64,000 bases of DNA. Source: Pempheris klunzingeri. Taxonomy: Eukaryota; Chordata; Actinopteri; Acropomatiformes; Pempheridae. Below the pieces are notes generated by a model. The model searched no databases. It saw only the letters and a program-made list of their open reading frames with translations, and was not told where the DNA came from. How positions within the stretch are numbered: position 1 is the first letter of the stretch; every line of letters starts with the position of its first letter. The position numbers and the translations under genes were made by a program. Shown piece after piece: positions 21,483 through 32,370 of the stretch. Where the stretch lies: the NCBI RefSeq assembly GCF_042242105.1, contig NC_092029.1, positions 4,447,885 to 4,511,884 of the forward strand, read 5' to 3'.

Positions 21483-23211
21483 ATGGCCTGCCATAAGCTG
21501 TATTCTCCAAATGCTGACTTCGCCTTTGCCCTGTATAAAAGCCTGAACGCCAAGGCTGCTGCTGGACAGAACATCATCTTCTCACCGCTGGGCATCTCCA
21601 CCGTCCTGTCCATGATGTCTACAGGGGCCCGAGGTGAAACCCACAGACAGCTCTTCTCCAGCTTGGGCTACAGCGACTTAAACCAGACTCAGGTCAACGA
21701 AGCATCCAAGCATCTTTTGGACCACATGCACGGACACAGTCAGGAGAACCAGCAGCTGGATGTGGGTAATGGTGTCGCCCTACACTCTGACTTCATTCCT
21801 TTGGAGACGTTCGTGAAGGATGTCAAGCAGTACTACTCCGGTGAGATCTTCAGTGTCGACTTTACCAAACCTGCTGAGGCTGCTGCTGAGATCAACAGCT
21901 TCATTGCTAATAAAACCAATGACAAGATAAAAGATATGGTGAAGGACCTGAACTCTGAGATGGCCCTGGTGCTGATCAACTATGTCTACTTCAAAGGTAA
22001 GAAGAAAGCGCCTGTCTTGTTGTGTAGTACCGACTTGCAAAGACACAAACTTATCTCATGAAAAATAAACCAGTTTAAATGCATACTTCAACATAAACGA
22101 ACACAAACAATACTTTGTGTTGACATATCTACATTACTGTCACCCTGACTCACACAGGACAGTGGGAGGAACCCTTTGATAGTGAAATGACACGCAAGGC
22201 AGACTTCCATGTGGACGAGACCACCAAGGTTCAGGTGGACATGATGGAGAGGACGGGTCACTATAAGTCCTACTGGGATGCTGAAAACCACACCACCGTC
22301 ATCATGCTGCCCTACAAGGGCAACACCTCCATGATGATCGTCCTGCCCAACGAAGGCAAGATGAGCGAGGTAGAGGGCTACATCAGCAAGGAGCACATCA
22401 AGCACTGGCTGCACTCAGTCTCCATGAAGTAAGAGGAAGTTTTATTTGAATCTGTGCATGTGGTTGTAGATAAACTGTGTATTCAAAAGTCAAATGTCTT
22501 GGATCTGGAGAAGTAACTAACAGGAACCACTGATTGGATGATAATAACGTGGATGAACTAGTGATTTGGAAAATGTTGACTGGATTAGACATATTTAAGT
22601 CACTTGAAACAACAAGCAATGCTTTCAGGATTTGCAAGCTGTAATTTAACCATATATTCCAGTAATTCTGATGCCGGTGATATTCTGTGTTTCTCAGCTA
22701 TGTGTGGGTGTTCCTGCCAAAGTTTTCCATCTCTGCTGATGCCTCCTTGAGTGACACGCTGAAAGAAATGGGCATAACCAACGCTTTTGAGAACAGCGCT
22801 GATTTCTCTGGCATATCTGACAAGGCCAAGATCAAACTTTCAAAGGTAGGAGAGACAAACATTTCTGTCATAGGTAATTGTGGTTATAAGTGTTTGTGAA
22901 CCACATGATAATATGTCGATTCCACCACATGAGCAGTGGTCCAGAAACAACTGCAGACATCCACCTCCAGGGGATGCTGAAAAAGACCCCTAAGCATCAA
23001 CCTCCTTTTTCCTCCACAGGCGTCCCACGCGACAGTACTGAGCGTCACCGAGAGGGGAACAGAGGCAGCAGCCATCAGCATTATGGAAATGATATTTTGC
23101 TGTTTGCCACCATCCATCATAATTAACAGACCCTTCCTGGTTTTCATCCTCGAGAACTCCAGCGAGAGCATCCTCTTCATGGGCAAGATCAACAACCCCA
23201 CAGCCAAGTAA
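21483..23211 (+). CDS. Signal-less clade A serpin, paralogue B (P1 Cys)
   Basis: Coding exons are 21483-21996, 22158-22428, 22698-22845 and 23020-23211, giving 374 residues. It differs from paralogue A at ten residues: H146N, K176E, N179D, K202E, S267F, G303D, E306K, L338C, R342P and V346I (A to B). Only one synonymous change was seen. The bait reads SIMEMIFC|CLPPS, so P1 and P1' are Cys338-Cys339, an unusual pair. The hinge GTEAAA is intact, so inhibitory movement remains possible, though the natural target must differ from that of paralogue A. As in A, no signal peptide is encoded. Cytosolic localisation is inferred. Confidence 0.75.
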
Positions 23212-23561
23212 AGGCCCAAACTTTAAGGAATATATTTAATTTTAAGGCTGTAAGGAATATATAAAAGGAATATATTGGAATGGACTGTTGGTTGCACAAA
23301 CAAAATATCTGGTTTCATCTCCTGGTGATCATTTTTCACAGTTTTCTGATAGTTTATCGACCAAACGGTTGATTGAGGAAATTAATCTACCGATTAATTG
23401 ATAATGAAAAATCAGTGTTAGTTGCGACCATAATAAGAAGCTGTTTGAGGAGTTCTGCATGTAAGCATGTGCTCATTTAGTTTTCACTTTGAAAGATAAT
23501 ACAAATGCTGATTTATTGATTGCATTTTTCTTTTCATTTTGCAACACGTCATCAGATACAC

Positions 23562-23567
23562 AATAAA
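23562..23567 (+). terminator. Candidate polyadenylation signal, serpin B
   Basis: An AATAAA conserved with the one at 18416, near the right boundary of unit B. It lies about 350 nt after the stop codon. Confidence 0.4.
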
Positions 23568-24289
23568 TAGATTAAAACATTTGAATATGATTGAATCATC
23601 ATCGTCCTTGGTGGGCTATCAAATCTAATCTCCCCCTCTGAGTGTTACTTATATTTAGTCACAAATTATGACCTGTTTCTGAGATAAGCAGTCATTTTTC
23701 ATTGTAGATCCAGCCGTGTGGGTCAGCTGGAGGAAAGTATCATCTAGAAGCTAAATCCCTGCTGTTTAACAGTTACATCTTATTGGGCCAATGGCGCAGC
23801 AGACACAGGATGTGTAACCTGATGGCCATCAGCCTCACACGACTTCTCACCCTTTGACCTGTCAACAGAGGAGTTGCCGCAGGGGCATTTACACAATCAG
23901 CACACATACACTTTATCTCCCCCGTCGGCACCCACGCATGCTGACTTCTGCGAAGGACATGAGTAAGAATGTCTGAATCAGAAGGCAGAGTGGGCAGCTC
24001 TTTCAAAGTGTCGAAATGCCTCTGAAATCCGTCCATGCTGCCGCACACAAACAGGTACCGGTGAGGACCGAGCAGCACTGAAGTCTATCAGAGGCTGCGC
24101 TGCTGTGCGTGGTCATTTTTGGTCCAACTGCTGTCCTATATATGGCTCATGTAAATCATTTGTTTTTCTAATGCATGCTGGCCACAGTCTGATTTCTATA
24201 AGCCGATATGAAATGCTCAAGTAACCAAAGATACTGATGACAAACTCAGTTTCTAACCCGCCAGAAAGTGGGTGCAGAAAGAGGCATCC

Positions 24290-24600
24290 TAATAACTTTG
24301 TGTGACCCTCTGACTTTTCCTCTAGCGCCACCAGCTGGACAAACCCTCCACATTTCCAGTATATTAGCTCCACATTGAGATATTGGCACAAAGTTTTGCA
24401 CAGATATCCGTGGCTCTCAGACAATGTGTCCTAATGACTTCAGTGCTCTTTCCACTTCTCATTTAGCGCCATCATCAGGTCAAAATTTCAATTTGGCCAA
24501 AACTTTGGTTTACGACAAAATACTTGAAAAACCCAAGATATTCCCGTCACCCTCAGCCATAGTTAGTTTAGCATGTAATCTTATTATAGTGAGCATGTTG
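24290..24600. repeat. Dispersed fish repeat (internally repetitive type)
   Basis: Segments such as GACCCTCTGACTTTTCCTCT, AGCGCCACCAGCTGGAC and AGCGCCATCATCAGGTCAAA show the internally repeated pattern of a common teleost element. Related sequence occurs at about 45830-46060 and, more weakly, near 50310-50400. Confidence 0.5.
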
Positions 24601-25469
24601 CCATGCTTTAATTTTTTCTGGGGTGTGAACCACTCTTGTTGTAAACTGACTGATTTTATATTCCTGAAATTAATGTTTCTGGCTTTTTTTTTTTACCTTC
24701 AATGTTTAAATCTTGGCTTGACTTTTTGCACATATTTAAATTTCATGCTAAATAATTTATTGCAAAGTACCTTTTGCAATTCAATTATATAGACAAAGTT
24801 AAGACTGTGCTGTAGTAACCCCACCCCCCCCTTGCTCTGGAAAACATCACAAACTAAATATCATCTCTGAGCCTCCGCACAAAGATGTGTTCATTAGTGT
24901 CGAGCTCCACGACTCTCCTTCTTCTTCCAGTGAGACTCTCTCAGATCTCTCAGCTTTGGTTATTATTCCTGCCTGAAGAAGATCAAATGCGTGGTACGCA
25001 TGCAAATCTAGACATGATGTGACACATTGTGAAATGGGCATCTATAATGCATACACCGTCAAGTGGAGGGTAGTCTCAACGCCAGTTATTTTAGTCTGCC
25101 ACTCTCGTTCTGTTGGGATGTGAAGGGAGGAGAAACAGCATCTCGCTGCAGTGACAGAGACTAACAGAAAAAAGCAGGAAAAGAAATAGAAAATGAACGG
25201 CGGAGCTGACCTCAGGTTTTGTCACACATATGCAGATTCCAGTGTTCAACTCATGCATGACATTCAAAACAGGCACTGCTGTAATCTGAAATAGGAACTG
25301 CCGAAACAGTTCTGTTTGTTCACACACTAGCTGTTGTATGGTGTGATCACACTTTATTCTGAATTACATTGTAAAGGTGTTTGTTGTCCTTTTTTACTTA
25401 GTTGCCAAACCTAGGCAGATAGTCGACTGGACACTTTTGGCCGCAAACAAATCTGATTCCCTGTAATTT

Positions 25470-25990
25470 TGCTTAAAGCTGCAATAACCAATATTTTCAT
25501 TGTGACAGTGACAAAGAAGGGCTGCTCGAAGAGACACACACACACACACACAGGTAAGTATCACCCAGTTGGACGGTCCCTCTCAGCTCTGCAGAATGTT
25601 TTAGTGTCCTTTAGCTCATTATTTTGGTCTTACTGAAACTTCACTGTTTGGTTCACTAAGTTGTTTCCAGTTGTGGTCAGCTGTTTTTAGCAGAAAACTG
25701 ATAAACCAGCTCAACTACACCTCCTCAACATCAAATGGAGGACAAGCAGAGTTAGAAACTAGCTGGTGAACATAGCATTTAGAAGCTAAATAGACCAGAT
25801 ATCTTTCTTAAGAGATGTTATTGCGTTTCTATTCATCAGACACACAGGTTGAAAATAATGCTAATGCTGCTCAGTGTCTGCTGAGGTATAACTGAGCAAC
25901 TGTTTGCAACCACGTTTGCCATGTCAACTAAGAAATTGATGATATGTCAGTGTTGTGTTTACAGCTTGTTTCCACTGAGCGCAAGAGGCC
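25470..25990. repeat. Dispersed repeat, window family 1, copy 1
   Basis: Contains CTCAGCTCTGCAGAATGTTT, TTAGCTCATTATTTTGGTCT and TTAGAAACTAGCTGGTGAAC. Matching sequence, partly inverted, occurs at 36.2-36.7 kb, and a short match occurs near 57.44-57.49 kb. Confidence 0.55.
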
Positions 25991-26896
25991 AAAATATTAC
26001 ATTATGCAGGTTTTTGCAACACAAATGAATGACATAAAATAAATGATAATGAAATAAAGCCACGTGCACTCAGGTCATTCTTATGTGCTGAACTCTCTAA
26101 GCACAAGTCATTACAACCCTTAAAGTGAGCCTGTTGTGTGGTCACATGACAGTTTACCACACAGCATTTGGAGGAGGAGCAGGCATGAATTTACAAACGT
26201 CTCGGTCTCGACTGGTGGAATTAAATTATTCTCACCTGCACAAATGTACTCAACCAAAGAAACAAGCACATCGCAGTTCAAATAATATGACAGAATCAGG
26301 TTAGGGCTAATAAAGATGGCACCGTTTCACACACAACAGTCAGTGCCACAACCACAGCGCCATTCTTTAGGTCTCTAATCATTACATGAGAAGATACAGT
26401 GAAACGGTTGATTTGTGATTATTTAATTGCATTTTATCAGCAACTGAGGACCAATGAGAGGGGAGTTGCTAGCACAGGGTTTTCACACACTCCCCGTGTT
26501 ACTGCAACAGGGATGGAGGAACAACAGTCCAATTTACGCAGCCTAGCAACTGTACTGAAAGAGAGCAGTTGGCCGTCGTTGTCACTGGCTGCTCAACCAG
26601 AAACACTACACAGTATTCTCTTTGCTCCTCTTTGGAAAACATACAAACATTTACAAGCATAATACCACGGACACTTCCAGGTTTTCATTCCTTCACTGTC
26701 ATTATTTCAAAATCATCCTTGGAGGACAAAGCATGATTTCACAGTCAAAACAAGCACAATACACCATAAATCAGTTTGAATAAGATAAGATAAACACTGT
26801 AGATCCACAGTATAGATCAGTTACCTTAAAAACACTACATGCATTATGAACATCTACTATATACAAGAAGAACAGCATATAATATACACCCTAAAG

Positions 26897-27568
26897 CAGG
26901 GGTGTCCAAACTACGGCCCGCGGGCCAACTGTGGCCCGTGGTCCAATTTTCATTGGCCCGCAGGAAATTCTAAAAATGTATTGGAATGCGGCCCACACAT
27001 GGAACCTGCACAGGACTGTATTGTACTTCTCAGTCTCACCACTAGGTGGAGTAACTGTCTTCAATGAGGCAGCTTCTCTATAAAAAGAGTAATAGAAGAA
27101 GAAATGTGGTGACCACAGGTGACCCAAAATGGCAGAATTAAGGAAACGTAAGAGAGCAAGTGAGTGTGGAAAGTTTCAGACGCGGTGTGTGATGAGAGCA
27201 CAGCTAATAACTAATGACGATCACTTCTGCATTACGGAGGAGCTGCTTGATGTTTGTAGTCTAAAGAGCACCAGGACGGGTGAGGATGGTTTTGAAGCTG
27301 TGCCAGGAGCAGTTGGCATGATGGGACTTAAATGGGACGAGCTGTGTGGAGGTACGACAGATGGGGCTCCAGGCGAGCGCAGAGGAATCTACGGTGTCCG
27401 CCGAGGGGCAAGAAAGTCGAGGTAAGGCTTTTGATTCGAGCACCAGGGCTCTAGCACAGACTATTTCAAGCTAGTGGATTAAAGTTAGTAATATAGCTCA
27501 CTTCTAGTGAGTGGCCCAGCCCTTTGTATGTGTTTCTGTATGTGGCCCTCAGTGAAAAGAAGCAGCAG
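26897..27568 (+). mobile_element. hAT transposon derivative 1 (left part of composite)
   Basis: The left terminus CAGGGGTGTCCAAACTACGG with CCCGCGGGCCAAC is a typical hAT end. It is preceded by CCCTAAAG, a candidate 8 bp target duplication. The body holds transposase remnants (see 27129-27425) and ends in GTGGCCCTCAGTGAAAAG. There the expected complementary terminus is missing and a second hAT end begins. Confidence 0.75.
27129..27425 (+). pseudogene. hAT transposase remnant, GTF2IRD2-like type
   Basis: The frame begins MAELRKRKRASECGKFQ, the usual start of GTF2IRD2-like hAT transposases. It then jumps to a distal portion (FCITEELLDVCSLKSTRTGE, then LKWDELCGGTTDGAP). The zinc-finger region and much of the catalytic domain are deleted, and the frame ends in divergent sequence. 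It is an internally deleted, inactive copy. Confidence 0.65.
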
Positions 27569-27659
27569 TCCCCAACTTTTTTTGGACCGGCCTTCAAGGT
27601 GTGGAGGATAAATACGACGAAATAAAATGATATGACCGGCATAAAAACAAATATACCAT

Positions 27660-27790
27660 TACGCTGAATTAGTGGGAGCCCTGAGCTTGTTTCCCCATCT
27701 GGGGGTGATGTGAGACAATGACACCCGAAGTGCTCCTCATGTCCTTAAGTCTGTCACTGCAGAAAACCCTGCTTCACAAAGACAGGATGC
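27660..27790 (-). pseudogene. hAT transposase C-terminal remnant (ZBED5-like lineage)
   Basis: The minus strand reads FCEAGFSAVTDLRT, then a stop, then LRVSLSHITPRWG and KLRA. This resembles the C-terminal end of ZBED5/FAM200-type hAT transposases. It has at least one in-frame stop and is separated from the N-terminal part by a large internal deletion. Confidence 0.55.
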
Positions 27791-27825
27791 TGGAAAGGAA
27801 GCAGGGATCTCAGGATGTTCTGCCT

Positions 27826-28121
27826 TCATTTTGATTTTTGATCTTGATTTTTAGCGGGAGAATCACCTGTGGCCATGAATCCGTACTTTAAGTAGGACTC
27901 CCGATATTGTCTTTTAATTGCAGCTTTCTTCTTCTTGGAAGTCGTAGGCTCTTCTTCTTCTTCTGTCTCCTCATTGGGCCTTTTCCCCTTTCCAAAGAAG
28001 CTTTCCAAAGAAGCTTTCCAAAGAAGCTTTCCAAACACGTTTGTGTTTTACTCATTTTTGCTTGAGGGCTTACCTGGGGCAACACATCACATGACCTGTC
28101 TTCACCTGTGTCAAGAGCCAC
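27826..28121 (-). pseudogene. hAT transposase N-terminal remnant with 15 bp tandem repeats
   Basis: Minus-strand KKKKAAIKRQYRESYLKYGF followed by MATGDSP matches the start of ZBED5-like hAT transposases just before their BED zinc finger; the finger itself is deleted. Upstream, several tandem copies of a roughly 15 bp unit containing CTTTCCAAAGAAG (27990-28035) have expanded the leader. Confidence 0.6.
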
Positions 28122-28375
28122 AGACGGATGTAATTAGGAGAGAATCCGGTCATTTTTCAAAATAAAACATCTTTCAGACTCTGATCATCAATAAAATATT
28201 TTTTGGGGGGGTTGGGGACCGCAGCCCTAAATGATAGTAACTACAAAGTACACAAAATATCACAAATAAACAATGATGACCAGTAATATAATACTTAATG
28301 CAATAATGTGGTTATGATTCAAGTACCTAACTTCAAAGTTGTCTTATTAACAGCAGAACTCAGCACCTTTCACAA

Positions 28376-28503
28376 AGCAGAGCTGGGTGGCAAAGTTACT
28401 AATTACTTTTACTGTTGAGTAATTTGTAATGTAGTTACTTTTACAATTAGTATTGTGTAATGGGTAAATTATTACATTTTTCATGTAACCTGCCCGACAC
28501 AAC
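28376..28503. repeat. Probable hAT-type MITE fragment
   Basis: AGAGCTGGGTGGCAAAGTTA followed by repeated TAATTACTTTTA/TAGTTACTTTTA blocks is the usual start of non-autonomous fish hAT elements. The opposite end was not identified. Confidence 0.45.
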
Positions 28504-29752
28504 CAAGTGCTAATTTTGAGGTTCGTACTTTTATTTTTTTAAAGAATTAGTTTACTCATGTGTCATGTTCAGAAAACACATTGTTTTTCTACTTATACTG
28601 TCCATGCTGCTCTTTTCGCCCTCTGTCTGAACGCTCTGTTTCAGTTCCTGTCTCTTTAAAGAGCCTCAGCAGCCTCCGCCTCCGACTCTCTGCAGCTCTG
28701 CCATCTCTGCAGGGGAGCCACATTAGCCATGCAACACGCTAACGCCAAGTTTAACAGACTAACCTGCCAAATAAACAGCAAAGAAATATGAAACACAGCA
28801 AAACGTATAGCTTCCAAGTCTGACGTCGGGTCACAGACAGCCAGTAGTGATCCATCTTTGAGCTTGTACCGTTTACAGCCCTTATTAAGTAAAATATTGT
28901 TACACACACACACACACACACACTCATATTCTCACATATTACATACACACAGCTCACATATTCAGCAGATCCCCACGTGTGACGTCAGAAAAGGGGCCGA
29001 AGCTGAACGGAGCGTTTTCACACATATTTACTGAAAGATGGAGCAGAGGAAAAAGAGAGAGGATCATCTTGATGCTTTTTTTTCTCATAGTCTGAGGGTC
29101 TCTAGATAAAATGGGACACATTCAATGTATTTTCAACATAATATGTCCCCTTTGATACAGAAATTGCACTTCAAATGGCCTGTGCTGACCTCGGGGACAA
29201 ACACATTGCATTTCCTTGGGCTGTTTCACAATAACAGCCACCTCATATTTCGCAGCTTGAACATGTATAACATGAGGCAGCAGCAGAAAATCTTCCATTT
29301 ACATCAATGTGTTTGTTACCAATGACCACCAGCAATACAGTGTATCAAGAAATATTCACTGAGTGAAAACAGATTATAATGTACATAAAATAAACGCACA
29401 CCAGAAATAAGGTTTTATTATATAGCATCATTACTTTTCTTAAGGCCGCCTCCACTCAAATATGTATTTTCACATTCATCTGCTTAGGGAGGATAGTTTC
29501 TCTGTGTGAGTCCACAAAAGCAGTGAGGATGGACTTTTACAGCGAGATAGGAGACATTTTGTGACTGGTAGTTGAAATTTTTATATAAAAAAAACATGTA
29601 ATTATTCTAAGATCCTGGATTTTTCAATAAGGAATTTATGAATTTTTGGAGATTTATTTACTGGTTATTGATTTTTTGAGGAAAAAAAATCTGAAACAAA
29701 CTAATATTCACACACAAGCATCTATTAATAATGTGAAAAAAGGGATATACAC

Positions 29753-29806
<54 letters not shown>

Positions 29807-31650
29807 CAGCAGGTGGCACTGTTGTATCACAGGGACAGAGCAGGGGTCCTTGCACCTTACCATTGTTCACTTAATGCTCTACTCATTTGAGTTTGTAATT
29901 TAGACCAGAATTAAAGCACAGCCGCTCCTCCATTCAGTGCTCCACTTTAAACATCAAAGTCAAATGAATTGAATACTCGGAAGGTCATTGAAAGGCTCTT
30001 TCTCCTATCATCTGTTATTATCCGTGTGCTAGATGCGCCATAGCCTCAGCCAGGGAAAACACATTAAAGGGGGACTCTACCCAAAATGGGAGCGGTGTTT
30101 TTTTTTCAATCCACTTGGACAGTGTAAACACACTCAAAAGAAGCAAGAGCCAACGCTTTAATCTATCTCTGTGAAGGAAAAACTGTGGGTTCCTATTACA
30201 GATTAGATCCCAATTTATTTTTCTAAGATCATAGCAGGGATAGTTTAAAATTCTGTTTTAGGGCGTATTTCTCATTAAGAGGCACCCCCAGGAGCGGGGA
30301 CCAAAAGGCGTCTTCACAAAGGCTTTGGCATTGTAATCAGCCAGGAGGACGATGACACATCAAGAAGACAACCCAGTGGTTCCCACTACACAAGTGGCAA
30401 TGATAAAACCCACTGAGTACACAAGTGCACAGACCTAATGCTGTGAATGTCTGGGTGTAACCTCGTTAAATGTGCATCAAAGCCGACAAGGAGGAGGCAG
30501 GAGCTGGGCTGACAGAAGGAGGCTGCTCCTGCATCAAAGACAAACAATAAGGAAACTGATAATGTTTATTATTTATGTCTGCTTTGCCACAGAAAGTACA
30601 GATGTACGTGTCTTTTATGTTGAGGCCTCTGTCGCAGGGAGGAGGTAAACTCACAAGAAAGTGAACTAAAAATGTTTGCACGCACTCGGTTGTGATGTGT
30701 TATTACAGTAACTCGTGCTGACAGCCCAAAGCGCATCACTCACTAACTGTGCTGACCTATGTGCGTCTGTGCCCACACACAAACACACACATACGCACTG
30801 TTGCCGTGTAACGCCATCCTGTGTGCGATGGCTGCCTTCTCCACGTCTTTGAACGCGTTGTTCGACGCCACAACCCTAAAATCCCAGTTTGCTGTTGACA
30901 AATGGGATTAGACATACTGTAGCACGTTTCAACTGAGAACCTGCTGTGCAGGAGGATTGACTGCCTCTGTGTCTCAGTTGTACTGTATCAATCCAGGTCA
31001 GTAGTAAGACTGCAGCTGTGTTTCATTATTATTCCCCTGTCATATCACATCAACCCCAGAGGATCCCACTGCTCTCCTCGGGTTCTTGATACACATGTTG
31101 ACTGTTTTTTTACACCTGCAGCTCTAAGGTGTGTGGCAGTGTGCGGCTGATCCATCACACCTAATGCGTGGTGAAATTGCTGCTGGCCTGTTAGGGACAT
31201 GCATGCGCACACACACACGCACACACACACACACTCCACCACCTACGACCTGTCTGATAGAGGCAATCAGTAAAGATTTACAGGATCATAAAAGATACAC
31301 TGCAGGTGTTGACATAAGCAGCCAAAATAAACCTTCCCTCCCTGGAGTGTTGTCAAGTGCAGTGATGCGACCGTAGAGCCGAGAACTTTCCTCTTGAAAT
31401 ATCTGGTAACAGTTCACTTTAAAGAGTGGCAACAAGCATTTTTGGCAACAGCAGAGCATTAGGAGCACTGAGCCCTGATGGAATACGGTAAGAAAGTGGC
31501 TGCCGGCCAATTAAAGTCCTGTTAAAAACAAAACAAAACAGAGGGACTCACTGTGGAAAAGAGACGTTGACCCAAGTGGGAACAAATCAGGGGCTCACTT
31601 CTAATTAACAGACAGTGAGCAAGTATCTGCTCTAAGTCAAGAAGTACAGT
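28504..31650. other. Non-coding region with simple repeats
   Basis: No coding exon or RNA gene was recognised on either strand. It includes (CA)n tracts at about 28901-28923, 29749-29804 and 31207-31235. The rest is unassigned. Confidence 0.45.
29749..29804 (+). repeat. (AC)n microsatellite
   Basis: About 28 AC dinucleotides with a single AC to GC interruption near the left end. Confidence 0.95.
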
Positions 31651-31659
31651 ACATGGTAA

Positions 31660-32370
31660 ATAATGCTAAAGTTACTTGAGCGAAGACGCGGTGTTAATGA
31701 ACCAGTTTCTAATGAGTTGTTTCTAAATATCTTGAATTTCCACACTGACCATTTTCTGAATTATTTGTTGAATCATCTATTGAATCAGAACCTAAATGAC
31801 ACACAATTAATACACTCCTTATTATGCACATGTAACGACATAAAGGGATTCACAAACTATTATTTTTGTACCGAGTAACACAATAAAAACGCAGCATTAA
31901 CCATCAATTCACAGCACGTTTACGTTAATATTCACATCCATATGCCATATTAATTAGCTGACATGGCCGTTATAGACACCAGCCAAATACCAGAAGTGTT
32001 ATATGCTCTAGTTCTGCGTTACATATCTTCTAATCTATGATTAGTTAAGACCATTACAAGAAACTCTCAGTCAGTAATGGCTCAAGCTGTGGTTCCATTA
32101 CTTCCATTACTTGTTTATGTTAATACCTCCCTCCATTAACAAATGTTGTTTCTAACACGATGCATGGTTACTAATAGGACATATGGATGTGAATATTAAT
32201 GTAAATGTGCTCTGAATATGATGAGTCAAATGATTTTTGATAAATGTGTTATTCATGAATCAGTGTAGAACTAGTGAGTGAAATGTTTAACAAGCTGATG
32301 CTGCCTAGAGTTAAAATGATAAATAGTCACGTTCTTACTCTGTATGAGTTAATGCTGAAATACAGTATAA
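31660..32370. mobile_element. Foldback / MITE-like element with long inverted repeats
   Basis: The arm 31910-31946 (CAGCACGTTTACGTTAATAT, then TCACATCCATATGCC) is nearly the exact reverse complement of 32177-32213. Weaker inverted similarity continues on both sides. The interior has no transposase, so it is probably a non-autonomous DNA transposon. The outer limits given are approximate. Confidence 0.55.

Larger units (their letters stand above)
18451..23596. repeat. Tandem segmental duplication, unit B (about 5.1 kb)
   Basis: It directly follows unit A, head to tail. It starts GTCTTTTTAATTTCTTTGTT and ends ATTTGAATATGATTGAAT at 23596, where unique sequence (CATCATCG) resumes. A short AAT/GAAT match at both junctions suggests a microhomology or unequal-exchange origin. 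Outside the serpin exons, microsatellites and 3' UTR, the two units differ at only a handful of bases. Confidence 0.95.
23597..26896. other. Non-coding region right of the serpin cluster
   Basis: No conserved coding exon was found on either strand. It contains two dispersed fish repeat fragments, annotated separately, and a short CA tract near 25536-25553. The remainder is AT-rich unique-looking sequence. Confidence 0.45.
27569..28224 (-). mobile_element. hAT transposon derivative 2 (right part of composite)
   Basis: Ends are CAGCAGTCCCCAAC on the left and GTTGGGGACCGCAG on the right, which are near-perfect inverted repeats of hAT type. The interior holds minus-strand transposase pieces from a different hAT lineage than element 1. 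The right end is followed by CCCTAAAT, which almost matches the CCCTAAAG before element 1. Confidence 0.7.

Noticed and set aside
16330..23211. The two signal-less serpins as pseudogenes
   Set aside because: All four exons, splice sites, frame, hinge and C-terminal signature are intact in both copies, and changes are biased to amino-acid replacement. Lack of expression remains possible.
27826..28038. Lys/Glu-rich nuclear-protein-like small ORF
   Set aside because: Its sequence is explained as the N-terminal remnant of a hAT transposase inside a transposon.
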